A stretch of DNA of 64,000 nt from Actinoplanes italicus (GCF_003001815.1 NZ_PVMZ01000007.1:186001-250000), one strand, 5' to 3'; numbered from the stretch's first letter, positions 32,926 through 42,568 are shown. Notes: generated from the sequence alone by a model not told the origin. Program-made: numbers and translations.

Positions 32926-34910
32926 CACCGACCGTGCTGATCGTCGATGACAGCCTGACCGTGCGGATGGACCTGCACGAGGCGTTCTCCGATGACGGGT
33001 TCGCCACCATCCTGTGCGCCAACGGGGCGGAGGCCCGGACCGCGTTCAGCGACGCCCGCTTCGACGCGGCGGTGCTGGACGTGCTGCTGCCCGACGCCGA
33101 CGGCCTGGAACTGCTCACCGAGCTGCGGCGCGATCCCGGCCGCAGCGGGGTGGTGACGATGCTGCTGTCCAGCGAGAGCGAGGTCACCGACCGGCTGGCC
33201 GGGCTGCGTACCGGCGCCGACGAGTACGTGGGGAAGCCCTACGACGCGGGGTACGTGGTGGCGCGTACCCGCCAGCTGCTCGGTGAGACCCCGGACCGGG
33301 CCGCCGACCGCACCACCGTCCTGGTCATCGACGACAGCATGACGTTCCGGGAGAAGCTGCGTGAGCTGCTGGAACCGGAGGGGTACGCGGTGCTGACCGC
33401 CCCCGGCGGCGAGGAGGGCCTGCGGATGGCCGCCGACCGGCGGCCGCACGCGGTGATCGTCGACGGGGTGATGCCGGGCATCGACGGCGCCACCGTGATC
33501 CGCCGGATCCGTCTCGACCCGGCGCTGCGCGACACGCCGTGCCTGCTGATGACGGCGGCCGACGACTACGCCACCGAGATGCAGATGCTCGACGCCGGCG
33601 CCGACGCGTTCGTCCGCAAGCAGCAGGATCTCGCGGTGGTGCTGGCGAAACTGGCCGCGGTGCTGCGGCAGAGCGCCGAGCAACTGCCGATCGAGGCGCT
33701 CGGTGTGCCGCACGGGCCGGGCAAGGTGCTGATGGTCGGCTCCGCGCGCAACCACCTCGACCACTGGGCCGACGCGCTGCGCGCCGACGGTTACGACATC
33801 GTGCAGGCCTCCGGCATCGACGACACCCTCGACCTGCTCGCCGCGCAGCCGGTCGACTGCATCGTGATCAGCATCGGCGACGACATCGACCGGGCCCGGG
33901 AGGACTGCCGCCGGCTGCGGGAGGTGCCGCTGGTCGGTGACCTGCCGGTGGTGATGACCGGCGCCGAGGAACGGATGCTGGACTGCCTGGCGGCCGGCGC
34001 CGACGACTACGTACGCGACACCGACGTGCCCGAGGGGCTGCGGGTGCACGTACGCGCCCAGATCCGCCGCAAGCAGTCGCACGACGACGCGCGCCGGATC
34101 CGCGAGGAGCTGATGCGCCGGGAGCTGGACGCGGCCGAGGAACGGGCGGCCCGGCAGCTGGCCGAGACGCGGGCGGCGCTGGTCGAGGAGCTGGAGTGGC
34201 GCAACCGGGAGCTGGAGGCGTTCTCCGGGTCGGTGTCCCACGACCTGCGCGGCCCGCTCCAGGTGATCAGCAGTTTCGCCGAGCACATGCTGGAGGAGGA
34301 CGAGGAGCCGCTCGGCGAGAAGACCCGCTATCGCCTCACCCGGGTGCACGCGGCGGCGATGCGGATGGCCGAGCTGGTCGAGTCGCTGCTGATCCTGGCC
34401 CGCGCCAGCCGCGGCGAGCTGCGCCGGGCGAGGTTCGACATGACGGCGACGGCCCGCCAGGTGATCAGTGACGTCGCGGCCCGCGATCCGGAGCGGCAGG
34501 TCACCTTCACGGTACGGGAGTCGATGACCGCCGACGGCGACGAGGGCCTGGTCCGGGTCATCCTGGAGAACCTGATCAACAACGCGGTGAAGTTCACCCG
34601 CAAGGTGGCCGACCCGGTCGTCGAGGTGGGCGCCGAGGACGACCGCTTCTACGTGCGCGACAACGGCGCCGGATTCCCCGCCGAGCAGGCCGACCAGCTG
34701 TTCCGGCCGTTCGCCCGGCTGCACGACGCGCGTGACTTCCCGGGCACCGGGATCGGGCTGACCACCGTGCACCGGGCGGTGGAACGGCACGGCGGCGAGA
34801 TCCGGGCGGAGGGCGGGGAGGGCCGGGGCGCGACGTTCTGGTTCACGCTGCCGCCGTCCGCTGACGTCACCGGTCCGGACCGGCGGGCGAACCCGCGCCG
34901 GTCCGGGTGA
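32922..34910 (+). CDS. Hybrid histidine kinase with three N-terminal receivers, the third degenerate
   Basis: 662 aa, cytoplasmic. REC1 (1-120): VLIVDDS, acceptor in AVLDVLLPDADG, GKPYD. REC2 (about 130-250): VLVIDDS, acceptor in AVIVDGVMPGIDG. REC3 (about 268-385): the acidic pair is replaced (VLMVGSARN) and the acceptor strand reads CIVISIGDD, so it is a pseudo-receiver. A coiled coil (about 390-430) leads to a HisKA with His in SGSVSHDLRGPLQ and a HATPase_c with ENLINNAVKF, DNGAGF and GTGIGLTTVH. It takes the place where an output such as WspR or CheY would be expected. Phosphate from CheA could enter REC1/REC2 and gate this kinase. Last gene of the operon. Confidence 0.9.
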   Translation: MTPTVLIVDDSLTVRMDLHEAFSDDGFATILCANGAEARTAFSDARFDAAVLDVLLPDADGLELLTELRRDPGRSGVVTMLLSSESEVTDRLAGLRTGADEYVGKPYDAGYVVARTRQLLGETPDRAADRTTVLVIDDSMTFREKLRELLEPEGYAVLTAPGGEEGLRMAADRRPHAVIVDGVMPGIDGATVIRRIRLDPALRDTPCLLMTAADDYATEMQMLDAGADAFVRKQQDLAVVLAKLAAVLRQSAEQLPIEALGVPHGPGKVLMVGSARNHLDHWADALRADGYDIVQASGIDDTLDLLAAQPVDCIVISIGDDIDRAREDCRRLREVPLVGDLPVVMTGAEERMLDCLAAGADDYVRDTDVPEGLRVHVRAQIRRKQSHDDARRIREELMRRELDAAEERAARQLAETRAALVEELEWRNRELEAFSGSVSHDLRGPLQVISSFAEHMLEEDEEPLGEKTRYRLTRVHAAAMRMAELVESLLILARASRGELRRARFDMTATARQVISDVAARDPERQVTFTVRESMTADGDEGLVRVILENLINNAVKFTRKVADPVVEVGAEDDRFYVRDNGAGFPAEQADQLFRPFARLHDARDFPGTGIGLTTVHRAVERHGGEIRAEGGEGRGATFWFTLPPSADVTGPDRRANPRRSG

Positions 34911-34914
34911 GAAC

Positions 34915-37224
34915 TCAGCGGATGTAGGCGAGCCCGTCGGAGACCACGGTCGGGCGGCCGGAGGTGCCGGCCACCACGATCACGACGGTGTGCTTCTTGA
35001 CCGACGTCGACGACACCCACAGCGCCTGGCGGTACCTGGTGGCTCCGGAGCGGGTGTCGATGGTGGCGACCTTCCGGCCGTCCAGGTAGACGTACGCCTT
35101 GCCGGTCTTGGTCCCCCGTGAGAAGAGCAGCGCCGCCGACCGGCCGGTGAACGTGTAGGTCAGCTTCGCGTTCTTCTTGGCCGAGGTCAGGGCCTTGCCG
35201 CCGAGGTACGACTTGCTCTGCCGCGAGCTCCAGGTGCCGGTCTTCTTGGCGGAGGTCTCGGCGGACAGCACCACGGTCCGCGACATGGACGCGGCCCGGG
35301 TGTTGCCGGCCGTGTCCTTGGCCGTGACGGTCCAGGTGGCGGCGCCGGGGCGGACCGTGGTGGTCCAGCTGCCGACCGGGCCGAGGTTCGCGGCGCGGGG
35401 GCGGCTCACCGTGTATCCGGCGAGTTTGACGTTGTCGGTGCCGGTGAGGCCGAGCCGGACCGGCACCGAGGTGGTGCTGTAGGTGCCGCTGACCAGGTCG
35501 AGCGGCAGCACGGCCCGATAGGTGGGTGCCGTGGTGTCGCCGTGGATGGTGACGCCGACCCGCGCCGTGGTGCCGGAGGTGTGCACGGCCAGCACGGTGA
35601 CGGTGTGCGCGCCGGCGGGGATGTCCACCTTCGCGCCGGTCGCGGTGCCGGGCTGGGTGCCGACCACCTTGCCGTCGAGGTAGACGTCGAACCGGGCGAT
35701 GTCGGTGGCGGTGTTGGCGACCGCCCAGGTGAGCCAGGCGGCGGTCTTCACGTAGTAGGCGCCGCCGGAGTAGCCGCCGCCGGCGACCTTGGTGAGCGTC
35801 ATCCCGGTGACCATCTGCTGTGACCTGGCGCGGATGTCGGGCAGGCGGGCGTCGAGGCTGGCGCCGGGGCAAAGGGTCGCGTCGGCCTCACGGTGCCCGG
35901 CCAGCCGCGGGATCGTGATCTTCTCGTCCTTGGCCAGCTTGCCGTTGGCCACGCCGGCCGCGAAGGTGGCCCGGCTGGTCGGGTTGAGGCCGTATTTACC
36001 GAGGCGGGCGGCACCGACCTGGGCGAGGATCGTCTCGATCGCCGCGTTGGAGGCCGCGGTCTCGAAGTTGCCGATCACCGCGATCGCGGCGTAACCGGTG
36101 TTGAATCCGACCGTGGCGGCGGGGGCGATGGCGTTCTCCACGCCGCCCCGGCGGCCCTCGAAGAGCCGCCCGCACTTGTCGACCATGTAGTTGTAGCCGA
36201 GGTCGGACAGGCCCTTGACCTTGACGTCGTTGCTCTGGATGCTGCGCACGATCGCCGCCGACTCGGAGCAGTCGTAGTCGTTGCTGGTGCCGGTGTGGTG
36301 CACCCAGACCGCGTTGACCACCTTGGCGTCGGTGACGCTGCCGACGATCGTCTCGTCGGCGCTCCACGCCTTGCGCGTGAAGTAGCTCGGGAACTGCGCC
36401 TTCACCGGCACGGTCGACGTCGGCTCCGGGACCGGTCCGGTGGACGCGGCCTGGGCGGGCGCCACCTGCTGAATCACCGAGTCGGCGCCGGCCGCGGGGT
36501 CCTCCGCGACCGGGACCGGGGTCTCCTCGACGACCGCCGGCTCGGCGACGGGCTCTTCGGTGACGTCCTCGACCGGGCCGTCGCCCTCGATCGGCTCCTC
36601 GTCGCCGGGGGCCGGGACGGCCGGCTCGGGAGAGACGGAGGCCGACGGGTCCGCCGAGGCGCTGGGCGAGGGCTCGCCGGCGCCGCGGCCGCCGGTCTTC
36701 TCGGTGCCCGGGTCGATCAGGTCGAGCCGCAGCCCGGCCGGGAGGCCGTTCTGCTTCCCGGCGATCCGGACGGCCACGCCGTCGGACGGGCCCGCCCAGA
36801 GGGGCTCGGTGGCACCCCGGCGGCCGGAGGCGGACGCCTCGGCGCCGTCCGGGCCGGTGTCCGACTTCTCGAGCTCCTGCCAGCCGGTCCACCTGCCGGA
36901 GGCGACGCCGCGGGTGCGCACCTCGATGGTCCCGTCCGGCTCGGCGGCCGGGTCCGACCAGCTGATGCCGAGCAGGCTGAACCGTTTCGTGTCCCGCTGG
37001 GCGATCTCGGCCCGGCCACCGCTGGGCTTCAGGTCGAGGCTGTTCAGCTCGGTGCGGATCCGCGGGGGTGCGGGGCTGGGGTCCGGCGGCAGCTCGGCCG
37101 GTGCGATGACGGGCGCGGCCCCCGCCGGTGTGCCCGCCGACGGCCAGGTCAGGACGGCGACGCCGCCCCCGGCCGCGAGCACGGCGACCGCCGTGCCGAT
37201 ACCCATCGCCAGCTTGCGCTGCAT
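34915..37224 (-). CDS. Secreted PGRP-family N-acetylmuramoyl-L-alanine amidase with C-terminal repeats
   Basis: 769 aa. N-terminal signal anchor (about 5-26, AMGIGTAVAVLAAGGGVAVL); a region related to arabinofuranosidase-like/coagulation C-type preludes found in actinobacterial PGRPs (FSLLGISWSDPAAE...GRWTGWQELE); a Ser/Pro/Glu-rich linker (about 190-285); the amidase_2/PGRP domain (about 300-475) with zinc ligands in VWVHHTGTSND, AGHREADATLCPG and conserved YNYMVDKCGRLFEGR; then about 290 residues of beta-rich modules ending in Gly/Lys repeats (RSAALLFSRGTKTGKAYVYLDGRKV). It should cleave the wall stem peptide, remodelling peptidoglycan. Overlaps nothing; 4 bp from the convergent kinase gene. 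Confidence 0.88.
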   Translation of the reverse strand: MQRKLAMGIGTAVAVLAAGGGVAVLTWPSAGTPAGAAPVIAPAELPPDPSPAPPRIRTELNSLDLKPSGGRAEIAQRDTKRFSLLGISWSDPAAEPDGTIEVRTRGVASGRWTGWQELEKSDTGPDGAEASASGRRGATEPLWAGPSDGVAVRIAGKQNGLPAGLRLDLIDPGTEKTGGRGAGEPSPSASADPSASVSPEPAVPAPGDEEPIEGDGPVEDVTEEPVAEPAVVEETPVPVAEDPAAGADSVIQQVAPAQAASTGPVPEPTSTVPVKAQFPSYFTRKAWSADETIVGSVTDAKVVNAVWVHHTGTSNDYDCSESAAIVRSIQSNDVKVKGLSDLGYNYMVDKCGRLFEGRRGGVENAIAPAATVGFNTGYAAIAVIGNFETAASNAAIETILAQVGAARLGKYGLNPTSRATFAAGVANGKLAKDEKITIPRLAGHREADATLCPGASLDARLPDIRARSQQMVTGMTLTKVAGGGYSGGAYYVKTAAWLTWAVANTATDIARFDVYLDGKVVGTQPGTATGAKVDIPAGAHTVTVLAVHTSGTTARVGVTIHGDTTAPTYRAVLPLDLVSGTYSTTSVPVRLGLTGTDNVKLAGYTVSRPRAANLGPVGSWTTTVRPGAATWTVTAKDTAGNTRAASMSRTVVLSAETSAKKTGTWSSRQSKSYLGGKALTSAKKNAKLTYTFTGRSAALLFSRGTKTGKAYVYLDGRKVATIDTRSGATRYRQALWVSSTSVKKHTVVIVVAGTSGRPTVVSDGLAYIR

Positions 37225-37295
37225 CCCCGTGTCCCCCGCGGTGATCGACAGTCCTGGGGGCGTGACCCTACCGGACGATCGCCGCGAGGTGCTGT

Positions 37296-37352
37296 CCGGC
37301 TGTGCCGCACCGCTGTCTCAACGCGGCTGAGACAGCGGTGTGGCACAGCCGG
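37296..37352 (-). terminator. 25-bp-stem palindrome after the FtsX-type permease gene (family copy 1)
   Basis: Left arm 37296-37320 begins CCGGCTGTGCC and ends CTGTCTCA. Right arm 37328-37352 is its reverse complement except for one position that would form a G-U pair; the loop is ACGCGGC. It begins 4 bp after the permease stop, so it should work as terminator for that operon and insulate the amidase gene. Its arm sequence closely matches the palindrome at 61682-61744. Confidence 0.8.
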
Positions 37353-37356
37353 GGGC

Positions 37357-39843
37357 TTACTCGGTGCCGAGGGCGGTCACCGGGCTCACGCGGGCGGCCT
37401 TGCGGGCCGGCATCACGCCGGCCAGCGCGGTCAGGAGCACGAGGACCACGAAGACCGCGACGAGCTGCCACACCGGCAGGGTGAGCGGCGCGTCCAGGCC
37501 GATGGCGGAGACGGCGAGCCAGGCGTACGGAACACCCAGCACCACCCCGAGCACGGCGCCGATCAGGCCGTACAGGGCCGATTCGGTGGTGAGCATCCCG
37601 CGCAGCCCGCCGCGCGACATGCCGACCGCGCGCAGCAGCCCCGACTCGCGGGCCCGCTCGACGACCGACAGCGCCGTCGTCGCGCCGACACCGACGACCG
37701 CGATCAGCACGGTCAGGCTGATCAGGGCCAGCGCGATCAGCATCAGCACGCCGAGCTGCTGGTCGACCGCGTCACGCTGGTCGGCGAGCACCTCGACCCG
37801 GGCCTCCGAGCCGGCGCCGATCGTGCCCTGCAGCGCCCGCAGTGCCGTGGTGCGGCCGTCCTCACCGGCCGTGGCGGCGTCGGCGAGCAGGCCGGTCGGC
37901 GCGGCGGGCGCGCCCAGGGCGGTCAGGTCGGCCCGGTCGAGCAGGACCTCGGTCCGCAGCGGGGTGGGACCGCCGAGGACGGCGGCGACCGTCACGCGTA
38001 CCTGCTTGCCCTTGGCCGAGACGGTGACCTGGTCACCGGTCTGCAGTCCCACGTATCCGGCGACGACCGCCCGGCCGGGCGCGAGATCCGCCACCGACCC
38101 GGACTTGACGTCCAGCTCGGACAGGCTCGGCAGCGCGGTGGTCGACAGGTCGGTCGCGTTGCCGCCCTCCAGGTCGCCGACCTTGACGTCGACCACCCGG
38201 CGGTACGGGGTGACGCGGGTCAGCTCGGTGAGGCCGGCGGCCTTCTCGGCGAGCCCGGCCGGCAGGGTGCCGTCCGGTGCGCCTTCCAGCTGGAAGTCGG
38301 CCGGTGCCGCGGCGACCGCCTCCCGGTTGGCGAGCACCCGGATCGAGTCACCGCCGACCAGCACCCCGGTGACCAGGGTGACGCCGAGCGCGACCACGAC
38401 CGACACCGCCGCCGCGCGGCGGGCGCTGCCGCCGACGCCGCCGACCGCGAGCCGCCCGACCGGGCCGAGCAGCCGCAGCGGCCGGCCGGCGACCGCGAGG
38501 ACCGGCCGGACCAGCAGCGGACCGAGCGCGATCAGGGCGATGAAGGCGAGCGCGCCCGAGCCGACGACGCTGAGCAGCATCTGCTCGGCGGGGTAGTTCT
38601 GCTCCTGCGGGCCCGGCAGGCTCGTCCACACCAGAGCGGCGAGGCCGCCGGCGGCCAGGGCGAAAAGCAGCCCGGTGATCATCCGCAGCAGTCCGATGCC
38701 CTGCTTGGCACCACTGGTCGCGGCTGACCGCAGCGCCTCCAGCGGCGCGACCCGGGAGGCGGAGAACGCCGGTGCCAGGACGGCCACGACGGTGATCAGG
38801 ACGGCCAGCAGCACGGTGCCGGCGGCCTGCGCCAGCGGCAGGCCGGGGCTGGAGATCTCCACGCCGAACGCCGACAGCACGACCGGGATCAGATGGCCGA
38901 GGGCCAGCGCGCCGAGCACACCGGTGACCCCGGCGAGCAGGCCGGTTAGTGCACCCTCGAGGGCCAGTGCCCGGGCCAGGGCGCCCCGGCCGGCGCCGAC
39001 CGCGCGGAGCAGGGCGAGCTGCCGCATCCGCTGCGCGAAGACGATCCGGAAGGTGGAGGCGGCGATCAGCCCGGCCGCCGCCACGGCGACCGCCACGAAG
39101 ACGCGCACCACGATGAAGAGCTGCTCGACCTGGGAGGCGGCGTCGATGGCCTCCTGTTCCCGGACCTCCGGCCCGGCGACGATCAGGGGCGCGCCCTCGC
39201 CCGCGACCAGGGGCTCGATGCGCTCCCGCACGGACTGCGGGTCGGCTCCGGCGTCGAGGCGGATCTCGAGCCGGTCGATGTACTCGGTGCCGGTCGCCGC
39301 CGTCACCGTGTCGAGCGACCCGTACGACAGGAAGCCGACGTCGTCGCGGGTCTCGGCCACGCCGACGACGGTGAGCGTGATCGGCTTGCCACCCTCGGGC
39401 TGGACCGGGATCTTCGAGCCGATCGGCAGGCCCATCCGTTCCACGGTCCGGGGCGTGACCGCGATCTCGCCGGTCGCGGCCGGGAAGCGGCCCTCGGTGA
39501 CCTTGACGGTGCTCAGCGGCCCGCTGCCCGGATCGGTGCTGACGACGAGGTATCCCGGGCCGAGCTGGAAGCCGTTCTCGGCACGGGCCACCACCTCGGC
39601 GACCCCCGGCAGGCCCTCGACCGCGGTGATGTCCTTCCTGGCGATCTCACCGCTCATCACCACCAGGTCGGTGGCCTCCGGCGTGCCGCTGAGGCCGTTG
39701 AGCACGCTGCGCTCGGTGATCTGCTGGGCCAGCACGGTCGCGTAGACGACGAACGACGCGACCAGCACCGCGAGCCCGGTGAGCAGCATCCGGGCCGGCC
39801 GGCGGCTGACACCGGCGAGCTGAGTGCGCAGAACGGTGTTCAT
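37357..39843 (-). CDS. FtsX-type ABC transporter permease
   Basis: 828 aa with two FtsX permease units, the layout of large actinobacterial antimicrobial-peptide or lipoprotein exporters. TM1 about 16-40, extracellular domain, three helices around 245-370, then a second set starting near 390 (LLRMITGLLFALAAGGLAALVW) and a last FtsX block (ALISLTVLIAVVGVGATTALSVVERARESGLLRAVGMSRGGLRGML) ending PVTALGTE. It pairs with the ATPase whose gene overlaps by four bases. The divergent DesK/NarL-type two-component genes suggest regulation by envelope stress or an inducing compound. Confidence 0.92.
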   Translation of the reverse strand: MNTVLRTQLAGVSRRPARMLLTGLAVLVASFVVYATVLAQQITERSVLNGLSGTPEATDLVVMSGEIARKDITAVEGLPGVAEVVARAENGFQLGPGYLVVSTDPGSGPLSTVKVTEGRFPAATGEIAVTPRTVERMGLPIGSKIPVQPEGGKPITLTVVGVAETRDDVGFLSYGSLDTVTAATGTEYIDRLEIRLDAGADPQSVRERIEPLVAGEGAPLIVAGPEVREQEAIDAASQVEQLFIVVRVFVAVAVAAAGLIAASTFRIVFAQRMRQLALLRAVGAGRGALARALALEGALTGLLAGVTGVLGALALGHLIPVVLSAFGVEISSPGLPLAQAAGTVLLAVLITVVAVLAPAFSASRVAPLEALRSAATSGAKQGIGLLRMITGLLFALAAGGLAALVWTSLPGPQEQNYPAEQMLLSVVGSGALAFIALIALGPLLVRPVLAVAGRPLRLLGPVGRLAVGGVGGSARRAAAVSVVVALGVTLVTGVLVGGDSIRVLANREAVAAAPADFQLEGAPDGTLPAGLAEKAAGLTELTRVTPYRRVVDVKVGDLEGGNATDLSTTALPSLSELDVKSGSVADLAPGRAVVAGYVGLQTGDQVTVSAKGKQVRVTVAAVLGGPTPLRTEVLLDRADLTALGAPAAPTGLLADAATAGEDGRTTALRALQGTIGAGSEARVEVLADQRDAVDQQLGVLMLIALALISLTVLIAVVGVGATTALSVVERARESGLLRAVGMSRGGLRGMLTTESALYGLIGAVLGVVLGVPYAWLAVSAIGLDAPLTLPVWQLVAVFVVLVLLTALAGVMPARKAARVSPVTALGTE

Positions 39844-40625
39844 CGACCGGCCGCCAGATTCTGCAGGGCATCGGTGACCGAGGCGATGTCCGGGTTCTGG
39901 ATCTCTCCGGCCAGCCGGCCGTCGGCGAGCATGACGACCCGGTCGGCGTACGCGGCGGCGCCCGGATCGTGGGTGACCATGACGATGGTCTGTCCCAGGT
40001 CGCGGGCCGAGTTCTGGAGCAGGGCCAGGACCTCGGCGCCGGACCGGGAGTCGAGGTTGCCGGTCGGCTCGTCGGCGAAGACCACCTCGGGCCGCGAGAC
40101 CAGGGCCCGGGCCAGCGCGACCCGCTGCTGCTGGCCGCCGGAGAGCTCGGCGGGCAGGTGGTTGAGCCGTCCGGAAAGGCCGAGCGTGGTGATCAGCCGG
40201 TCCTGGAACTCACGATCCGGCTTGCGGCCGGCCAGGTCGAGCGGCAGCGTGATGTTGGCGGCCGCGGTGAGCTGCGGCAGCAGGTTGAACGACTGGAACA
40301 CGAACCCGATCCGCTCCCGGCGGGCCTTGGTGAGCACCTTGTCCGGCTGGGTGGTCAGGTCGGTGCCGCCGAGCAGCACCTGCCCGGAGGTGGCGGTGTC
40401 GAGACCGGCGAGGCAGTGCATGAGCGTGGACTTGCCGGAACCGGACGGGCCCATGATGGCGGTGAACCGGCCGCGTTCGAAGCCCACGGTGACGCCGTCG
40501 AGCGCCCGGACCGCGGTGTCGCCGGCGCCGTACACCTTCACCAGATCGACGGCCGCGACGGCCGCCAGGCTCTCGTGCCCGGCGACGTTCCCGCGCCCGG
40601 AGACGGGTGAGGACTGCCTCTGCAT
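39840..40625 (-). CDS. ABC transporter ATP-binding protein (LolD/MacB class)
   Basis: 261 aa cytoplasmic ATPase. Walker A GPSGSGKST near residue 59, Q-loop FVFQSFNLLPQLT, signature LSGGQQQRVALARAL, Walker B VVFADEPTGNLDSRSG and VTHDP. About 20 extra polar residues precede the domain. ATG start with GGAG upstream. It overlaps the large permease gene by four bases and is divergent from the sensor kinase gene 141 bp away; the interval must hold both promoters. Substrate unknown. Confidence 0.94.
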   Translation of the reverse strand: MQRQSSPVSGRGNVAGHESLAAVAAVDLVKVYGAGDTAVRALDGVTVGFERGRFTAIMGPSGSGKSTLMHCLAGLDTATSGQVLLGGTDLTTQPDKVLTKARRERIGFVFQSFNLLPQLTAAANITLPLDLAGRKPDREFQDRLITTLGLSGRLNHLPAELSGGQQQRVALARALVSRPEVVFADEPTGNLDSRSGAEVLALLQNSARDLGQTIVMVTHDPGAAAYADRVVMLADGRLAGEIQNPDIASVTDALQNLAAGR

Positions 40626-40766
40626 GAATGCTCCAAGCTAGCTGTGAATCGGACCTGACGGATATTGGTCGATCGATGCAACCTCGCGCATCCGCCCGCT
40701 GTCGGGGATGCGGGTCTAACTTTCGGCCGATGGAGACCGGCCCCGGTCCGCCTACGCTGGGTGACG

Positions 40767-41933
40767 ATGATGAACCTCGCCCTGCTCCGGCTGGGTCAGC
40801 TCGCGGCCTTCCTCGCGCTGGCCTTCCTCGGCATTCTCGACGTACAGGGCGGCCTGGCCTCGGACTCGGTGGAGATGGCGCTGTGGCGGGTGGCCGCCGC
40901 GGTGGCCGCGGCGGCGGTCTGGTTACCGGCGCATCGGCAGGACTCGGTGTTCCTGCCCCGGGCCGGGATCGTCCTCGGCCTGCACTCGCTGTTCCTGACC
41001 GCGGTCGTGTTCCTGACCGCGCCGGAGCAGTCGCTGTGGGGGCTGGCCGAGTCGGCGGCGCTGCTCGGGGTGCTGATGGTGGTGGCGCGCCGGGGCCGGG
41101 CGGTGTGGGCCGTCCCGGCGGTGGCGCTGCTGCTGGCGGCGGTGGCCGGGGTCCCGCTGCGGACCGGTCTGGGGGACGCCCAGGGGGTGGTGTTCGGGCT
41201 GGTCCAGGCGCTGGCCGGGGCGGCCGCGATCGGGGTCGGTGTCTATCTGCGGACGCTGGAGGGCAACCGGCAGCGGGCGGTCGACGCGGTCCGCGCCGAG
41301 CAGCGCGCCGAGTTCGCCCGCGACCTGCACGACTTCATCGCCCACCACGTGACCGGGATCGTGGTGCAGGCGCAGGGTGCCCGGTTCGTGGCCGAGCAGG
41401 ACCCGAAGCGGGTGCTGCTGGCCCTGGAGCAGATCGAGCAGGCGGGCGCCGAGACGATGGCGTCGATGCGGCGGATGGTCGGTGTGCTGCGTGACCCGCA
41501 GTCGCGGCCGGACGCGCCGCTCGCCCCGGTGGCCGGGGTGTCCGACCTGGAGACGCTGGTCGGGCAGTTCACGGCGGCCGGCGGGCCGCCGGCGGGGCTG
41601 CACGTGGAAGGCGACATGGCGGGACTTCCGGTGGAGGTCTCGACGTCGGCCTACCGGGTGGTGATGGAGGCTCTCACGAATATCCGCCAGCACGCTCCGG
41701 AGGCGTCGGTGGTGGGTGTCTGGCTCGCCCGTACACCCGCGCAGTTGATGGTCAGGGTGACCAACGACGGACCCGCCGCCCGGACACCCGCCGTCCCGCA
41801 CCGCCCGGGGTACGGTCTCGTCGGCCTCGCCGAACGGGTCCGCACCGTGGGCGGGTGGATCACGGCGGGGCCGGGCGTCGCCGGCGGATGGGTCGTCGAC
41901 GCCGTGTTGCCGCTGGAGTGGAGCGAGTCTTGA
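40767..41933 (+). CDS. DesK/LiaS-type sensor histidine kinase
   Basis: 388 aa. About six transmembrane helices in residues 1-165 with short loops, no large sensor domain; then HisKA_3 with phospho-His in EFARDLHDFIAHHVTG (about 188) and a HATPase with MEALTNIRQHAP and GYGLVGLAERV. Start ATG at 40767 follows a GTG two codons earlier; either is possible. Intramembrane-sensing kinases of this kind commonly control adjacent ABC exporters, here divergently encoded. It overlaps the response regulator gene by four bases. Confidence 0.9.
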   Translation: MMNLALLRLGQLAAFLALAFLGILDVQGGLASDSVEMALWRVAAAVAAAAVWLPAHRQDSVFLPRAGIVLGLHSLFLTAVVFLTAPEQSLWGLAESAALLGVLMVVARRGRAVWAVPAVALLLAAVAGVPLRTGLGDAQGVVFGLVQALAGAAAIGVGVYLRTLEGNRQRAVDAVRAEQRAEFARDLHDFIAHHVTGIVVQAQGARFVAEQDPKRVLLALEQIEQAGAETMASMRRMVGVLRDPQSRPDAPLAPVAGVSDLETLVGQFTAAGGPPAGLHVEGDMAGLPVEVSTSAYRVVMEALTNIRQHAPEASVVGVWLARTPAQLMVRVTNDGPAARTPAVPHRPGYGLVGLAERVRTVGGWITAGPGVAGGWVVDAVLPLEWSES

Positions 41934-42568
41934 TAAAGGTTCTCATCGCCGACGACCAGGCCATGGTCCGCACCGGGTTTGGCATGATCATCGGGGCGCA
42001 GCCGGACATGGAGGTGGTCGGCGAGGCGGCCGACGGGGTGGAGGCGGTCGCCGAGGCGCGGCGGCTCAAGCCCGACGTGGCGCTGATGGACATCCGGATG
42101 CCGCGGATGGACGGGCTGCAGGCGCTGCGGCTGCTGGCCGGACCGGAGGTGCCCGACCCGGTGAAGGTGGTCGTGGTGACCACGTTCGACCTGGACGAGT
42201 ACGTGCACGAGGCGCTGCTCGGCGGCGCGGCCGGGTTCCTGCTCAAGGACTCCGGCCCGGCGCTGCTGGTGGAGGCGGTCCGCGCGGCCGCCTCCGGAGA
42301 CGCGCTGATCAGCCCGTCGATCACGGTCCGGCTGCTGCAGCACCTGTCGAAGCCGGCGCCCGCGAGCGGCGACGGCGGACTGTCCCCCCGTGAGCTGGAG
42401 GTGGTCCGCCTGACCGCCCGCGGTCAGACCAACGCGGAGATCGCCCGTGAGCTGTTCATCTCGGTCGGGACCGTGAAGACGCATCTCGGCAGCATCCACG
42501 CCAAGCTCGGCACCCGGAACCGGGTGGAGATCGCGGCGTGGGCCTGGGAACGACGGCTGATCAGCTGA
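41930..42568 (+). CDS. NarL/LuxR-family response regulator
   Basis: 212 aa, TTG start overlapping the kinase stop (TTGA). Receiver with phospho-acceptor Asp54 (ALMDIRMPRMDG), switch Thr in VVTTFD and Lys in LLKDS; C-terminal LuxR helix-turn-helix LSPRELEVVRLTARGQTNAEIARELFISVGTVKTHL. It should be phosphorylated by the neighbouring kinase and activate the divergent ABC exporter or itself. Its 3' end overlaps the convergent sulfotransferase gene by 8 bp. Confidence 0.94.
   Translation: MIKVLIADDQAMVRTGFGMIIGAQPDMEVVGEAADGVEAVAEARRLKPDVALMDIRMPRMDGLQALRLLAGPEVPDPVKVVVVTTFDLDEYVHEALLGGAAGFLLKDSGPALLVEAVRAAASGDALISPSITVRLLQHLSKPAPASGDGGLSPRELEVVRLTARGQTNAEIARELFISVGTVKTHLGSIHAKLGTRNRVEIAAWAWERRLIS

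Noticed and set aside
35893..38727. 944-residue plus-strand frame opposite the amidase and permease
   Set aside because: It crosses two well-supported minus-strand genes and the palindromic terminator between them; composition is typical of a GC-bias shadow.
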